Assembly (NCBI GenBank): GCA_026004035.1
Contig: BPII01000002.1
Location: 62,001-126,000 of the forward strand
DNA length: 64,000 nt
Reading direction: 5' to 3'
DNA from: Candidatus Sericytochromatia bacterium
GTDB lineage: Bacteria; Cyanobacteriota; Sericytochromatia; UBA7694; JACMQJ01
Under the pieces are notes generated by a model. The model was given only the letters and a program-made list of their open reading frames with translations. It was not told the origin of the DNA and searched no databases. The position numbers and the translations under genes were made by a program. Shown here piece after piece: positions 20,360-30,170 of the stretch. Positions within the stretch are counted from its first letter, which is position 1, and every line of letters starts with the position of its first letter.

Positions 20360-20452
20360 TTCACTATGTATAACATTATTTTTATTATGAAAAAATAATT
20401 AACTAAACAATATTTATGGTAAAATTCTTTATGTATTTTTGAGGAAAGTGCT

Positions 20453-21059
20453 ATGAGATTATTTATTGATTCTTCTGATATTAATGAAATTAAAGATGTT
20501 GACGGCTGGGGGATAATATCTGGTGTTAATGTTAGTAATGATATTTTACTAGATGATAATTTAAAATCTTTTGTTTTGCAAGTTTGTAGAATAATAGATG
20601 GATATGTAAATGTTGAAATCAATGGTAAGTAGTACTGAGGAAATAATTAAAAGAGGGTAGAGAAATTGCTTCTTGGCACCCTTCTATAGTAGTTAAAATG
20701 CCCATAAGCGAACAGGCAATAAAGGCTACAAAAATTCTATCTAGTGATGGGATAAAAACGAATATATCACTTAGTTTTTAATAGTAATCAAGCGTTACTT
20801 GCTGCTCTAGCTGGTGCTTCTTACGTAAGTCCTTTTATGGGTATGGATGACAGTATTTTAAATAGTGAGTCTTTGATATCTGAAATAAAAACTATTTATG
20901 ATTATTATATTTTTGATACTCAAATTGTTGCTTCTGGAATAAATACAACTAAGACAGGTTACTTATGCTGCTAAAAACGGCTCTGATGTTGCTTGTGTTC
21001 CTTATAAAATATTAAAACAAATGTTCAAGCACCCATTTCACAGAAATATCTTTAAATAA
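20453..21059 (+). pseudogene. Transaldolase / fructose-6-phosphate aldolase-like gene, frameshifted
   Basis: Joining frames gives a protein of about 200 residues: MRLFIDSSDINEIK, then REIASWHPSIVVKMP with the Schiff-base lysine, then [26 protein letters not shown] and DVACVPYKILKQMFKHP. This is the TalC/FSA subfamily. Frame breaks: near 20626, 20650 (AAAA for AAA), 20777 and 20955, each an addition (one apparently 4 bp). The usual T-T-N-P signature near residue 30 is replaced by GVNVSND, so even the repaired enzyme may be altered. A clear ribosome site (GAGGAAAG) precedes the ATG. Confidence 0.7.
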
Positions 21060-21123
21060 CTTATACTCTAAAAAGCGATTATAAAATTCCTCAGAATGTA
21101 TAAGAAAATCATCTAGATTCTCT

Positions 21124-21528
21124 TTGATAACTTTATTGCTTATAAACAATTCCTGTGAGGAAGTTCTATCAAATTTTTTTGATAGTGAAAATCTAAAAAA
21201 ATTGAGAATTGAAAATACAAATTTAAGAATACAAATAGATAAATTACAAAGAAAAATAAAAGAGAATGAAGAAAAAATTCTTGTCAAAGATTTAGTAATA
21301 TCTCTTTATGATATAAGACATGCTGTTGAAAAATATTCTGTAAATAATAGAGGTGAATATCCAGTAGCTGAAAATTTGAAGGATTTATTATCTATAGTAA
21401 AACCTTATTTACCAAAAGATTTTACAATGGATTCAACTTACATAGAAACTATAAAATCAAGTCCTAAAGGATATATATTTATTGCTAATTATAAAGATCA
21501 AAAAATAGTTGTTAGTAATTTAATATAA
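21124..21528 (+). CDS. Small coiled-coil protein with pseudopilin-like C-terminal part
   Basis: 134 residues from a TTG start. A short hydrophobic start (LITLLLINNS) followed by Cys, a coiled coil (LKKLRIENTNLRIQIDKLQR), and a globular tail LYDIRHAVEKYSVNNRGEYP then ENLKDLLSIVKPYLP. The tail resembles the Y-x-x-x-x-G-x-Y-P region of type II secretion and type IV pilin-like proteins, but no prepilin cleavage motif is seen. It is 5 bp before exbD, so the two may form a membrane unit. The function is not established. Confidence 0.55.
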   Translation: MITLLLINNSCEEVLSNFFDSENLKKLRIENTNLRIQIDKLQRKIKENEEKILVKDLVISLYDIRHAVEKYSVNNRGEYPVAENLKDLLSIVKPYLPKDFTMDSTYIETIKSSPKGYIFIANYKDQKIVVSNLI

Positions 21529-21533
21529 ACATA

Positions 21534-21920
21534 ATGAGAAGAAATAAAAGGGAAAAACTATATTTTGAAGTAATTCCCTTAATAGATATAATGATGGTTT
21601 TAGTATTATTTTTTTCTGTTGCTTCTTTTATTCCTTATTCTAAAAATTTAATAAAAGCACACTTACCTAAATCAGAAAATAATAACAAAGCTGAAAATAA
21701 TGTTTCATTTATAGTATCAATAGATAAAAATAAAGTAATTAAATTTAATAATAAAATTGTTTCAATTAATGAATTAAAAGATATACTTAAAAGTAAAGAA
21801 TATATTGATAAGACAATATTGTTAGCAGCAGATAAAGAATTGCAATATCAAGATATTATAAAATTTTTAGACATTTTAAAGCAAACTGGAAATGAAAAAG
21901 TAGGGCTTCTTACGGAGTAA
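21534..21920 (+). CDS. ExbD/TolR-family biopolymer transport protein
   Basis: 128 residues with the family layout: short basic cytoplasmic start, one transmembrane helix with the conserved aspartate (EVIPLIDIMMVLVLFFSVAS, Asp near residue 19), and a periplasmic domain ending YQDIIKFLDILKQTGNEKVG. Such proteins work with an ExbB/TolQ partner to use the proton gradient at the outer membrane; no partner lies in the window. Short gaps on both sides suggest co-transcription with its neighbours. Confidence 0.8.
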   Translation: MRRNKREKLYFEVIPLIDIMMVLVLFFSVASFIPYSKNLIKAHLPKSENNNKAENNVSFIVSIDKNKVIKFNNKIVSINELKDILKSKEYIDKTILLAADKELQYQDIIKFLDILKQTGNEKVGLLTE

Positions 21921-21923
21921 ATT

Positions 21924-22958
21924 ATGATAGAAGAACTTAAAGAAGCAAAATGGTGGGAATACGACAATAAAGGTCGTATTTTATGTACTTTATGTCCTAG
22001 ATTTTGTCATATGGCAGATGGACAAGCTGGTTTTTGTTTTATTAGAAAAAATATTGGTGGAAAGCTTTATTCTCTTGGATATGGTACATCAACAGGATTT
22101 GCTATTGATCCTATTGAAAAAAAGCCTTTAAATCATTTTTTACCAGGAACAGGAATATTAAGTTTTGGAACAGCAGGTTGTAATTTAGGATGTCAATTTT
22201 GTCAAAATTGGCATATAAGTAAAGCTAAAATACAGGATAAACAAAGCTTAAGAGCTATGCCAGAACAAATTATCGAGTTAACAAAAAAATATAATTGTCC
22301 TAGTATTGCAATAACATATAATGATCCTACAATAATAGGTGAGTTTGCTATTGACATAGGTAAGTTATGCAAAGAAGAAAATATATATTTAGTTTTAGTT
22401 ACAGCAGGTTATATAACTCCTCAAGCTAGAAAAGAAGTTTATAAAAATGTTAGTGCTGTTAATATAGATTTAAAAGGATTCACAGAAAAATTTTATTCAA
22501 AAATAACATTAAGTCATTTAGAACCTGTTCTTGATACTATAAAATGGGTAAAAAAAGAAACTAATATTTGGATGGAATTAACTAATTTAAAAATACCAGA
22601 TGAAAACGATTCTGAAGAAGAAACTAAACAAATGTGTGATTGGATTTTGAATAATTTGGGCGATAATGTACCACTTCATTTTACAGCTTTTCATCCTGAT
22701 TTCAAAATGACTAATAAAAAAAGAACCCCACCAGAAACATTAACTAAAGCTAGAGAAATTGCTATAAATATGGGTATAAAATATTGTTATGTTGGTAATG
22801 TTCATGATATATCAGGACAAACAACATATTGTCCTTCATGTAAAACTGCTGTTATTGTAAGAGATTGGCATAGAGTATTAATGTATAATTTATCAGGCAA
22901 TCTTTGTAAAAATTGCGGTAGTAAAGTTGATGGTATATTTTTCACTCATTTAATTTAA
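21924..22958 (+). CDS. amrS: AmmeMemoRadiSam system radical SAM enzyme
   Basis: 344 residues. The radical SAM cluster motif is in GCNLGCQFCQNW (cysteines near 86, 90 and 93). An N-terminal CTLCPRFCHM and a C-terminal CPSCKTAV...CKNCGSK add further cysteine pairs, the hallmark of this family, and HFLPGTGILSFGTAGC is a signature. The reaction is unknown; the family is named for its association with AMMECR1 and Memo proteins, neither of which is encoded here. The ATG is preceded by GGAG at a good distance. Confidence 0.85.
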   Translation: MIEELKEAKWWEYDNKGRILCTLCPRFCHMADGQAGFCFIRKNIGGKLYSLGYGTSTGFAIDPIEKKPLNHFLPGTGILSFGTAGCNLGCQFCQNWHISKAKIQDKQSLRAMPEQIIELTKKYNCPSIAITYNDPTIIGEFAIDIGKLCKEENIYLVLVTAGYITPQARKEVYKNVSAVNIDLKGFTEKFYSKITLSHLEPVLDTIKWVKKETNIWMELTNLKIPDENDSEEETKQMCDWILNNLGDNVPLHFTAFHPDFKMTNKKRTPPETLTKAREIAINMGIKYCYVGNVHDISGQTTYCPSCKTAVIVRDWHRVLMYNLSGNLCKNCGSKVDGIFFTHLI

Positions 22959-23116
22959 TCTACACTTAAAATTTAAATTCTAATCATTATGTTGTTTAGT
23001 ACTATTTTAATTGAATTAGCTTTTAATTTATTTTAAAAAAAATATAATTATGCTATTATTATAAAGATTATTTTTATTGATACAATAATTTATTGTATTT
23101 TTCTTTGGATTTTTTG

Positions 23117-24202
23117 ATGGATGAAATTATTTCAATAAATAACGGTACCAATGACATTGTATATCAATTATTACCAAAAATTCCGGAAGGTAAAGGCACT
23201 TTAATTATAAATTTAGTATTGGAAAAACTCTGTAATAGATTTGTCAATTTTCTTAATAGAAATAACATTGAATATGAATTGGTAGAAACAACAGTAAAAA
23301 TCAATAATATTGTTATTGAAGATTTTATCATAAAACTTATAGATGAAAATTTTATTTTTAATGATTTAGAAATGGATGCTATAAACGTTTTATTTTTGCA
23401 AAAATCTGAAAATCTAGATTTTAAAACTTTTTCTAAAATTCAACCTCTTTCAAAGATGTATAGATTAATTAAAGGAAAAGATTTAATATATATTCTTAAT
23501 AATAAAAGATTAAAAACTTATTTTCAGCCTATAATTGATGTAAGAAAAAATGAAATATACGCTTATGAATGCTTATCACGAGGTATAAAAGAAGATGGAA
23601 GTATTATGGGTTCACATCTTATTTTCAGAACAGCATTTAAAAATGATTTATTATATTACTTAGATAGGGAAGCAAGGGAAACAGCTTTAATGAGCTCATT
23701 AAAAAATAATATAAAGAAAAAAATATTTATAAATTTTGTTCCATCAGCTATATATAATCCTAAAACATCTTTAAAAGATACTTTAGAATGGGCTAAGAGA
23801 TTAGGACATAAGCCAGATAATATTGTTTTTGAAATAATAGAAACAGAAGATATAGATGATGCTAGATATCTAAAAAAATTATTAAATGAATATAGAAAAC
23901 AAGGTTTTCAAATAGCACTTGATGATATAGGTAGTGGCTATTCATCTTTAAGCATACTGGCAGAAATAAAACCTGATTATATTAAAGTTGATATGGGAAT
24001 AGTAAGAAACATAAATAAGGATAAATTTAAACAATCAATATTTAAAGGATTATCACTTATTTGTAAGGAAAATAATATAAAAGTTTTAGCTGAAGGTGTA
24101 GAAACAAAAGAAGAATTAGATTTCTGTATAAATAATGGAGCTGATTATGTACAAGGATTTTACTATGCTAAACCAAGTATTATACCTCTAGAAAAGATTT
24201 AA
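23117..24202 (+). CDS. EAL-domain protein (cyclic di-GMP phosphodiesterase type)
   Basis: The C-terminal 230 residues are an EAL domain: LKTYFQPIIDVRKNEIYAYE, EIIETEDI, ALDDIGSGYSSL (DDFG loop), DYIKVDM and VLAEGVETKEEL, with QGFYYAKP at the end. The signature EAL is ECL here but the metal-binding glutamate is kept, so the enzyme is probably active. The N-terminal 120 residues match nothing I know. I start at the ATG at 23117; an upstream TTG at 23093 would add eight residues without support. The gene lies 1 bp before tatD. Confidence 0.8.
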   Translation: MDEIISINNGTNDIVYQLLPKIPEGKGTLIINLVLEKLCNRFVNFLNRNNIEYELVETTVKINNIVIEDFIIKLIDENFIFNDLEMDAINVLFLQKSENLDFKTFSKIQPLSKMYRLIKGKDLIYILNNKRLKTYFQPIIDVRKNEIYAYECLSRGIKEDGSIMGSHLIFRTAFKNDLLYYLDREARETALMSSLKNNIKKKIFINFVPSAIYNPKTSLKDTLEWAKRLGHKPDNIVFEIIETEDIDDARYLKKLLNEYRKQGFQIALDDIGSGYSSLSILAEIKPDYIKVDMGIVRNINKDKFKQSIFKGLSLICKENNIKVLAEGVETKEELDFCINNGADYVQGFYYAKPSIIPLEKI

Positions 24203-24203
24203 T

Positions 24204-24998
24204 ATGAAAAGTTTATTATTTGATTCTCATGCACATATTAATTTGTCTCATTATGATGAAGATAGAGAGAAATTAATAGAAAATATTTTTAATTCAGGGT
24301 TAGAACATATAGTTATACCGGGAATAGATTATGAAACTATTTATTCAGCATTAGATTTATCAAAAAAATATAAAAATAAAATATTTTGTGCAATAGGTTT
24401 TCATCCTACAGATATTCATAAATGGGAAATAGATACATATAAAAAACTAAAGAAAATATATTTTGAAAATAAAGATTATATTGTAGCAATTGGTGAAACT
24501 GGTCTTGATTACTATTGGGATAAAACTCCTAAAGATTTACAAAAAGAAATTTTTATTGAGCATATAAAACTAGCTAGTGAATTAGATTTACCTTTGATAA
24601 TACATACAAGAGATTCTTTAGATGATACTCTAAATATTATAGAAAATAATAAATTTAAAAATACTAGAGGTGTTTTTCATTGTTTTTCAGGGGATAAAGA
24701 TTTTGCTTTAAAATGTATTAAAAATAATTTTTATATATCATTTGCTGGAAATATAACATTCAAAAGTGCTAATAATTTAAGAGATGTTGCTAAATATATA
24801 AATTTAGAAAATATTTTGATAGAAACAGATTCACCATTTCTTACTCCTGTTCCTTTTAGGGGTAAAAGAAATGATCCATCTAAAGTTTTTTATGTAGCAA
24901 AAACTATTTCAGATATAAAAAATATTGATATAGAAGAGGTTATACAAGTTACTAATAAAAATGCTAAAAATCTTTTTTCAATATCTAAATTTATATAA
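24204..24998 (+). CDS. tatD: TatD-family metal-dependent hydrolase
   Basis: 264 residues with the family's metal ligands: H-x-H in DSHAHINL at the start, E in AIGETGLDYYW, H in IHTRDSLD, H in GVFHCFSGD, and D in LIETDSPFLTP. Length is normal. Family members are 3'-5' exonucleases or deoxyribonucleases. It follows the EAL gene almost without gap and is followed after 2 bp by the next gene. Confidence 0.9.
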   Translation: MKSLLFDSHAHINLSHYDEDREKLIENIFNSGLEHIVIPGIDYETIYSALDLSKKYKNKIFCAIGFHPTDIHKWEIDTYKKLKKIYFENKDYIVAIGETGLDYYWDKTPKDLQKEIFIEHIKLASELDLPLIIHTRDSLDDTLNIIENNKFKNTRGVFHCFSGDKDFALKCIKNNFYISFAGNITFKSANNLRDVAKYINLENILIETDSPFLTPVPFRGKRNDPSKVFYVAKTISDIKNIDIEEVIQVTNKNAKNLFSISKFI

Positions 24999-25000
24999 AA

Positions 25001-25525
25001 ATGTTTGATTTTAAAGAGATAAATAAAAGCGAAGAAATAATAAATAAAAAATTAAAGAAAAAAAAATCCAAGGCAGATGAAATATATAAAGAAGCACTAA
25101 AAAGAATTGATGTTTTCAAAAATGAAAGAAATGAAGATGATTTAAAAATAGCAGCAAAATTATTTTTTGAAGTTATTAAAATAGATAGAAAAAAGATAGA
25201 AGCTTATGTTTGGTTATCATATATTTTCTATATAACTGATAAAGATAAATTATGTATTAAGTATCTAAAGTTAGCTGAAGAATTAGACAAAAATCATGAT
25301 AAACTAAAAGAACTAAAGTTACTAATATCAGGTAGCAATTCAGAAGAAACTGAAGAAATTGAAAATGAAACTAAATATTCGTTTTCATATAATTTCTTTG
25401 GACTGGAAAATGAAAGTTTATTAAAAAAATTAAAAATATTGTTTAATCTTTATAAAGATAAAATACATTTTAGTATTAAAGTTAAAAATAAAAATTTATT
25501 TAAACAAGGAGTAAGTGATGAATAA
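25001..25525 (+). CDS. TPR-like hypothetical protein
   Basis: 174 residues, highly charged. Residues 35-100 look like two tetratricopeptide-type helical pairs (KLFFEVIKIDRKKIEAYVWL, then KLCIKYLKLAEELDKNH). The C-terminal part is basic with aromatic residues. No catalytic motif or signal peptide. The stop overlaps the start of the enoyl-CoA hydratase gene by 8 bp. Function unknown. Confidence 0.6.
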   Translation: MFDFKEINKSEEIINKKLKKKKSKADEIYKEALKRIDVFKNERNEDDLKIAAKLFFEVIKIDRKKIEAYVWLSYIFYITDKDKLCIKYLKLAEELDKNHDKLKELKLLISGSNSEETEEIENETKYSFSYNFFGLENESLLKKLKILFNLYKDKIHFSIKVKNKNLFKQGVSDE

Positions 25526-26292
25526 TTTAATTAAATTAGAAATTAAAGAAAATATTGGTATTATTAAACTTAATAATCCTCCGGTTAATGTTTTGAATAA
25601 AGAGTTATTAAATGAATTAGAGCAAACATTAGGAAATATTGAAATAAATAAAGATATAAAAGTTTTAGTAATAACAGGAGAAGGAAAAGCTTTTTGTGCA
25701 GGAGCAGATATAAAGTCTATGCCTGATTTAAAATATGAGAGTGGTAAAGAATTAGCAACTAAAGGACAATCTATTTTCAATAAATTAGAAAATTTAGATA
25801 AAGTTTCTATATGTGCAGTAAATGGTGTTGCATTTGGGGGGGGGATTAGAACTAGTATTATCTACTGATATAAGAATATTTGCTGATAATATAAAAGTAG
25901 GATTACCAGAAATAAATCTTGGTATCATGCCAGGTTATGGTGGAACTCAAAGATTAAGTAGATTAGTTGGTAAAGCAAAAGCTAAGGAAATTATATTAAC
26001 AGGAGAAGCAATAACAGCTCAAGAAGCTTATAATATAGGACTGTGTAATAAGATTGTTTCTCAAGATGATTTATTAAATGAAGCATTTATATTAGCTTCA
26101 AAAATAGCAAGTAAAGGACAAATTGCAGTTAAAAATATAAAAAAGACTATAGATGAAGGACTAGAAAAAACTTTAAAAGAAGGATTAGAGTTAGAAGCTC
26201 ATAATTTTGGTCTTTTATGTGAGACAGAAGATAAAAATGAAGGAGTTTCAGCATTTATAGAGAAAAGAAAGCCAAATTTTAAAAATTGTTAA
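25518..26292 (+). pseudogene. Enoyl-CoA hydratase/isomerase, one frameshift in a G run
   Basis: The first half (to 25868) has the CoA-binding AFCAGADIKSM; the second half has GLELVLSTDIRIF, and EINLGIMPGYGGTQRLSRL with a catalytic glutamate. The junction is a run of nine G at 25836-25844; eight restore VAFGGGLELV. The restored protein has about 258 residues, standard for crotonases. The start ATG at 25518 has AAGGAG seven bases upstream, better than the GTG at 25515. An acyl-CoA-binding protein gene follows 28 bp downstream, pointing to fatty-acyl-CoA metabolism. A nine-G tract is conspicuous in so AT-rich a sequence. Confidence 0.85.
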
Positions 26293-26320
26293 TTTTAACT
26301 ATAAAAAAGGAGAAAATTAT

Positions 26321-26575
26321 ATGAATTTACAAGAACAATTTGAAGATGCAGTAAAAAGAGCAAAAAATTTACCAAATCAATCTAATAATACTTTATTAGA
26401 AATATATTCTCTCTATAAACAAGCAACTGAAGGTGATGTTAAAGGTGAAAGACCTAGTATGTTTGATTTTAAAGGTGTTGCAAAATATGATGCATGGTTA
26501 TCTAAAAAAGGTATGAGTAAAGAAGAAGCAATGCAAAAATATATAGATTTAATTTCAAAACTAGAAAGTAATTAA
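26321..26575 (+). CDS. Acyl-CoA-binding protein
   Basis: 84 residues covering one complete ACBP four-helix domain: EQFEDAVKRAKNLPNQSNN, LLEIYSLYKQATEGD (with the Y-x-L-Y-K-Q-A-T signature), and AKYDAWLSKKGMSKEEAM. These small cytosolic proteins bind long-chain acyl-CoA; they are common in eukaryotes and scattered in bacteria. AAGGAGAAAATT precedes the ATG. It sits between a crotonase gene and a helicase gene, 5 bp from the latter. Confidence 0.9.
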   Translation: MNLQEQFEDAVKRAKNLPNQSNNTLLEIYSLYKQATEGDVKGERPSMFDFKGVAKYDAWLSKKGMSKEEAMQKYIDLISKLESN

Positions 26576-26580
26576 TATTA

Positions 26581-29304
26581 ATGAATGATATATTAAAAGA
26601 ATTTCAAAAAAAATATAAATTTAAACTTGATAAATTTCAAATTGATGCAATAAATTCATTATTAGAAGGAAATTCTGTACTAGTAACAGCTCCAACAGGT
26701 TCAGGAAAAACTTTAATAGCAGAATTTGCTGTTTTTGATGCTTTAGATAGAAACTTAAAAGTTATTTATACAACACCACTTAAAGCTTTAAGTAATCAAA
26801 AATACTATGATTTTTGTCAAGAACATGGATATTCTAATGTTGGACTTTTAACAGGTGATATTTCAATAAATCCAAATGCACCTATAATTGTTATGACTAC
26901 TGAAATACTTAGAAATATTTTATATCAAGATATTAGACGATTAGATAGTGTTATGTATGTAGTTTTAGATGAATGTCATTATATGAATGACAAAGATAGA
27001 GGCACAGTTTGGGAAGAGGTTATAATTCATTGTCCTAAACACATATTATTTGTAGCTCTATCAGCTACTATTTCAAACTCACAAGAAGTTGCAAAATGGA
27101 TAAGATCTATACATAATAATGTTATTGTAATTAATCATGATGAAAGACCAGTTCCAATAAAATATCTATACTTCAAAGATAACAAAATATTTAATATTTT
27201 CGAAAACAATAAGGTAAATAAGTCATTATTTAAAGAGTTAAAAAATAATAAGTTAAAAAAAGAAAATCCTGTAACTGTTATAAATAAATTAAGAGATAAA
27301 CATTTGTTGCCAGCAATATTTTTTGTTTTCAGTAGAAAAGGTTGTGATAATAGATTAGAATTTTGTATGTCTCATAATTTAGATTTAACGAATCATGAGG
27401 AAAAAAATGTAATAAAAAGCTATATTGAAAAAATAGTAAATGATAATCCTGAAATATTTCATACAAGTAAATCAAGTAAAAATATTCTAAAAGCATTAAT
27501 TTATGGAATTGCAACACATCATGCAGGACTTATACCAATAATAAAACATACTGTTGAACAGTTATTTCAAAAAAATCTTATTAAAGTAATATTTGCTACA
27601 GAAACTTTAGCAGCTGGAATTAATATGCCTGCAAGAACAACAGTCATAACAAGTTTATCTAAAAGAACAGAATCAAAACATGAAATTTTATCTGTAAATT
27701 CATTCACTCAAATGACAGGTAGAGCAGGTAGAAGAGGTATGGACAAGATAGGTTATTGCTTAATAATAGATGATAACTCTGTTCCATTTTCAGAAGCATA
27801 TAGGTTAATAACAAGTCCTCCTGATATGATAAAAAGTAATTTTACTTTATCATATAATATGATTTGTAATCTTATAAAAAATTTCTCACAACAAGTAATT
27901 ATAAAATTATTACAAAAAAGTTTTGGACAATACATTAATAATCATGAAATCATAGATATGAAAATTGACTTAGAAAATCAAAAAAGTAAGTTAAATAAAA
28001 ATTTCAGTCCTTGTAAATATACTGATAATAATATATTAGAGGAAATGCCTCTTTTAGAATATAATTTATTGCAGAAAAAAATTAAAGAACAAGAATACAA
28101 AATAAATTGTTTAATAAAAAATTTAAAAGAAGAAAAAATAAAAAAAATAAATAACTTTATTTTTACTAGTAAAAGAGGTTCTATACTAGCATTTAGGTTA
28201 AGAGATAAAGAATATCCAAAATTAGGCTGTATAGTAGAAGCTTATAAAGATAAAGTTAAAGGAAAGACAAAATCATTCGCTATCATTCTTACTAATAAAG
28301 GTTTATGTAAAATTAGTTCTGACAAAATTATAGAAACTTTTGATGAATATAAGTTAATAAAAAAAAATGAAGAAGCAATTAATAAAACCATAATAGCCAA
28401 AGAAGAAACTTTTGTAAAAGATGAGTTTAATAAAAATATTTTTTCTGAAAAAGAAGAGAAAAAATTTATATCAAAAATAAAAGAAGATTATCAAAATGTT
28501 ATTGATAAAGAATTTAAAATATTAGATAACTTAAAAGATAAATTAGAAAATCATAAATGTCGGAATTGCTCAATTTTAAAAGAACACTTGAAAGAATATA
28601 ATAAAGTTAAAGATATAAATATAAGAATAAATGCTTTGAAAGATAAAATAGATTATTATTCAAATATGTATTTATTAGAGTATAAAAAACTATTAAATGT
28701 ATTATTAAGATTAGAATATGTAAATATAAAAAATAATGATGAATATCTATTAACCACAAAAGGTGAAATATTATCTTATATAAGGTCAGAAAATGATTTA
28801 GCAATAGCTGAAGTTTTAAATAATGGAATATTTGATGATTTAAACTCTGATGAAATAGCATCTATACTTTCACTTTTTTTATATGAACCTAGAAAAGAAA
28901 TGCGAAATCCAATAAAAACTTTATCTAATAAATTAAGAAATAAAGTTTCAGAAATATTAGAAATAATTCATAAAATAAATTTATTTCAATATAACGAAAA
29001 TATAAAAAAGATTATAAACATAGAAAAAGGTATAATGGACATTGTTTTACTATGGTGTAATGGCTCTGAATGGAGTAAACTTTTTAACAAAAATGAATTA
29101 GATGAAGGAGATATAATAAGAACTTTTAGAAGAATAATAGATATTTTACATCAATTAAAAAATATTCCATTTATAAGTTTAGAATTAACAAATAAATTTG
29201 AAAAAGCAATAAATTTACTTGATAGAGATTTAGTTTCTTTAAGTTTAGAAAACACTATTTTAGATGAAAGCAGTTTTGAAAAAGATCATTTAGAAGCTGT
29301 ATGA
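26581..29304 (+). CDS. Ski2/Mtr4-like superfamily 2 RNA helicase
   Basis: 907 residues. Motif I TAPTGSGKTLIAEFAVFDAL (about 35-54), motif II DECHYMND (about 130), motif III ALSATISN, the HHAGLIP segment, and motif VI QMTGRAGRRGMDKIGYC (about 376). The long helical C-terminal half contains CRNCSILKEH, a two-cysteine feature, and ends like a DSHCT domain. Bacterial relatives are widespread in cyanobacteria and actinobacteria and act on RNA. The stop and the next start overlap by ATGA. Confidence 0.85.
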   Translation: MNDILKEFQKKYKFKLDKFQIDAINSLLEGNSVLVTAPTGSGKTLIAEFAVFDALDRNLKVIYTTPLKALSNQKYYDFCQEHGYSNVGLLTGDISINPNAPIIVMTTEILRNILYQDIRRLDSVMYVVLDECHYMNDKDRGTVWEEVIIHCPKHILFVALSATISNSQEVAKWIRSIHNNVIVINHDERPVPIKYLYFKDNKIFNIFENNKVNKSLFKELKNNKLKKENPVTVINKLRDKHLLPAIFFVFSRKGCDNRLEFCMSHNLDLTNHEEKNVIKSYIEKIVNDNPEIFHTSKSSKNILKALIYGIATHHAGLIPIIKHTVEQLFQKNLIKVIFATETLAAGINMPARTTVITSLSKRTESKHEILSVNSFTQMTGRAGRRGMDKIGYCLIIDDNSVPFSEAYRLITSPPDMIKSNFTLSYNMICNLIKNFSQQVIIKLLQKSFGQYINNHEIIDMKIDLENQKSKLNKNFSPCKYTDNNILEEMPLLEYNLLQKKIKEQEYKINCLIKNLKEEKIKKINNFIFTSKRGSILAFRLRDKEYPKLGCIVEAYKDKVKGKTKSFAIILTNKGLCKISSDKIIETFDEYKLIKKNEEAINKTIIAKEETFVKDEFNKNIFSEKEEKKFISKIKEDYQNVIDKEFKILDNLKDKLENHKCRNCSILKEHLKEYNKVKDINIRINALKDKIDYYSNMYLLEYKKLLNVLLRLEYVNIKNNDEYLLTTKGEILSYIRSENDLAIAEVLNNGIFDDLNSDEIASILSLFLYEPRKEMRNPIKTLSNKLRNKVSEILEIIHKINLFQYNENIKKIINIEKGIMDIVLLWCNGSEWSKLFNKNELDEGDIIRTFRRIIDILHQLKNIPFISLELTNKFEKAINLLDRDLVSLSLENTILDESSFEKDHLEAV

Positions 29305-30170
29305 GAACTCTAATTTTTATTATTATTTTTATTATTTTTACAAGTAAATCTTACTCTCAAGAGACCAAAAATTTACCTCCTAATCCTATTAACATTCTAG
29401 AAAAAAATAACAATTTTAATAATAGTTCTTGGGTTAAACCTGCTGAAGGAAAAATACCTAATCCTTTTGGTAATAATTATAATTTTTATGGATATTATAG
29501 AGCTGGACATACTGGTATAGATATAGAAAATAAAATTGGAACAGAAATATATAGTGTTGATGATGGTATTGTTAAATTAGTAAAAAGCAAACCTAATATG
29601 AGATACGGATATTATGTTGTAATAGAACATAAAAAAGACTTATATACATTGTATGGCCATTTATCAAAATTTTTTGTTAAAGAAGGTGATAAAGTAAAAA
29701 AAGGACAAAAAATTGCATTAATGGGAGAATCAGGACTTGCTAGCTTTCCACATTTGCATTTTGAAGTTTTAAATAAATTTCCTATTAATGATGGTGCTTG
29801 GGGGTACAATTTTATCTGTAAAAAAAGAACAGATAATGAGATTAAAATATTTAAAAATAAAAAAGATATTCCTGAATCAGACTTTTTATCAGAAGATGAA
29901 ATAAATGATAAGTATGGATTTTTAAATAAAAATGAAAAAAAAATTTCATATATTTATAGAATGATTAAAAATAGATGCTTACCAAAAAAAATTATAGAAA
30001 TAACTTATTACAATCCAGAATTATTTTTACCAAGTTATGAAAAAAGTAAATTAAAATCCTTTACTTATAAATCTAAAATAAATACATTACCAATAAATAG
30101 AGTTAAGAAAAATGCTGAAAATAAAGAAAATAATAGAACAGAAAAAGATAAAAATAATATAATTCCATAA
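29301..30170 (+). CDS. M23-family peptidoglycan endopeptidase, exported
   Basis: 289 residues. Signal peptide: MRTLIFIIIFIIFTSKSYSQ. The M23 (LytM) domain spans about 45-185: zinc ligands H and D in AGHTGIDIE, and H-x-H in SFPHLHFEV, with YGHLSKFFVKEGDKVKKGQ between. All ligands are present, so it is likely active and cuts peptide crosslinks in the periplasm. The C-terminal 100 residues are lysine/asparagine-rich and unassigned. It is coupled to the helicase gene by a 4-bp overlap. Confidence 0.85.
   Translation: MRTLIFIIIFIIFTSKSYSQETKNLPPNPINILEKNNNFNNSSWVKPAEGKIPNPFGNNYNFYGYYRAGHTGIDIENKIGTEIYSVDDGIVKLVKSKPNMRYGYYVVIEHKKDLYTLYGHLSKFFVKEGDKVKKGQKIALMGESGLASFPHLHFEVLNKFPINDGAWGYNFICKKRTDNEIKIFKNKKDIPESDFLSEDEINDKYGFLNKNEKKISYIYRMIKNRCLPKKIIEITYYNPELFLPSYEKSKLKSFTYKSKINTLPINRVKKNAENKENNRTEKDKNNIIP

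Noticed and set aside
21012-21287. A 91-codon minus-strand open frame between the transaldolase-like gene and the coiled-coil gene
   Set aside because: Its first half is the antisense of the plus-strand coiled-coil gene and is Phe/Ser-rich as antisense frames are here. The second half (NLDDFLIHSEEFYNRFLEYK) looks protein-like but matches nothing I know.
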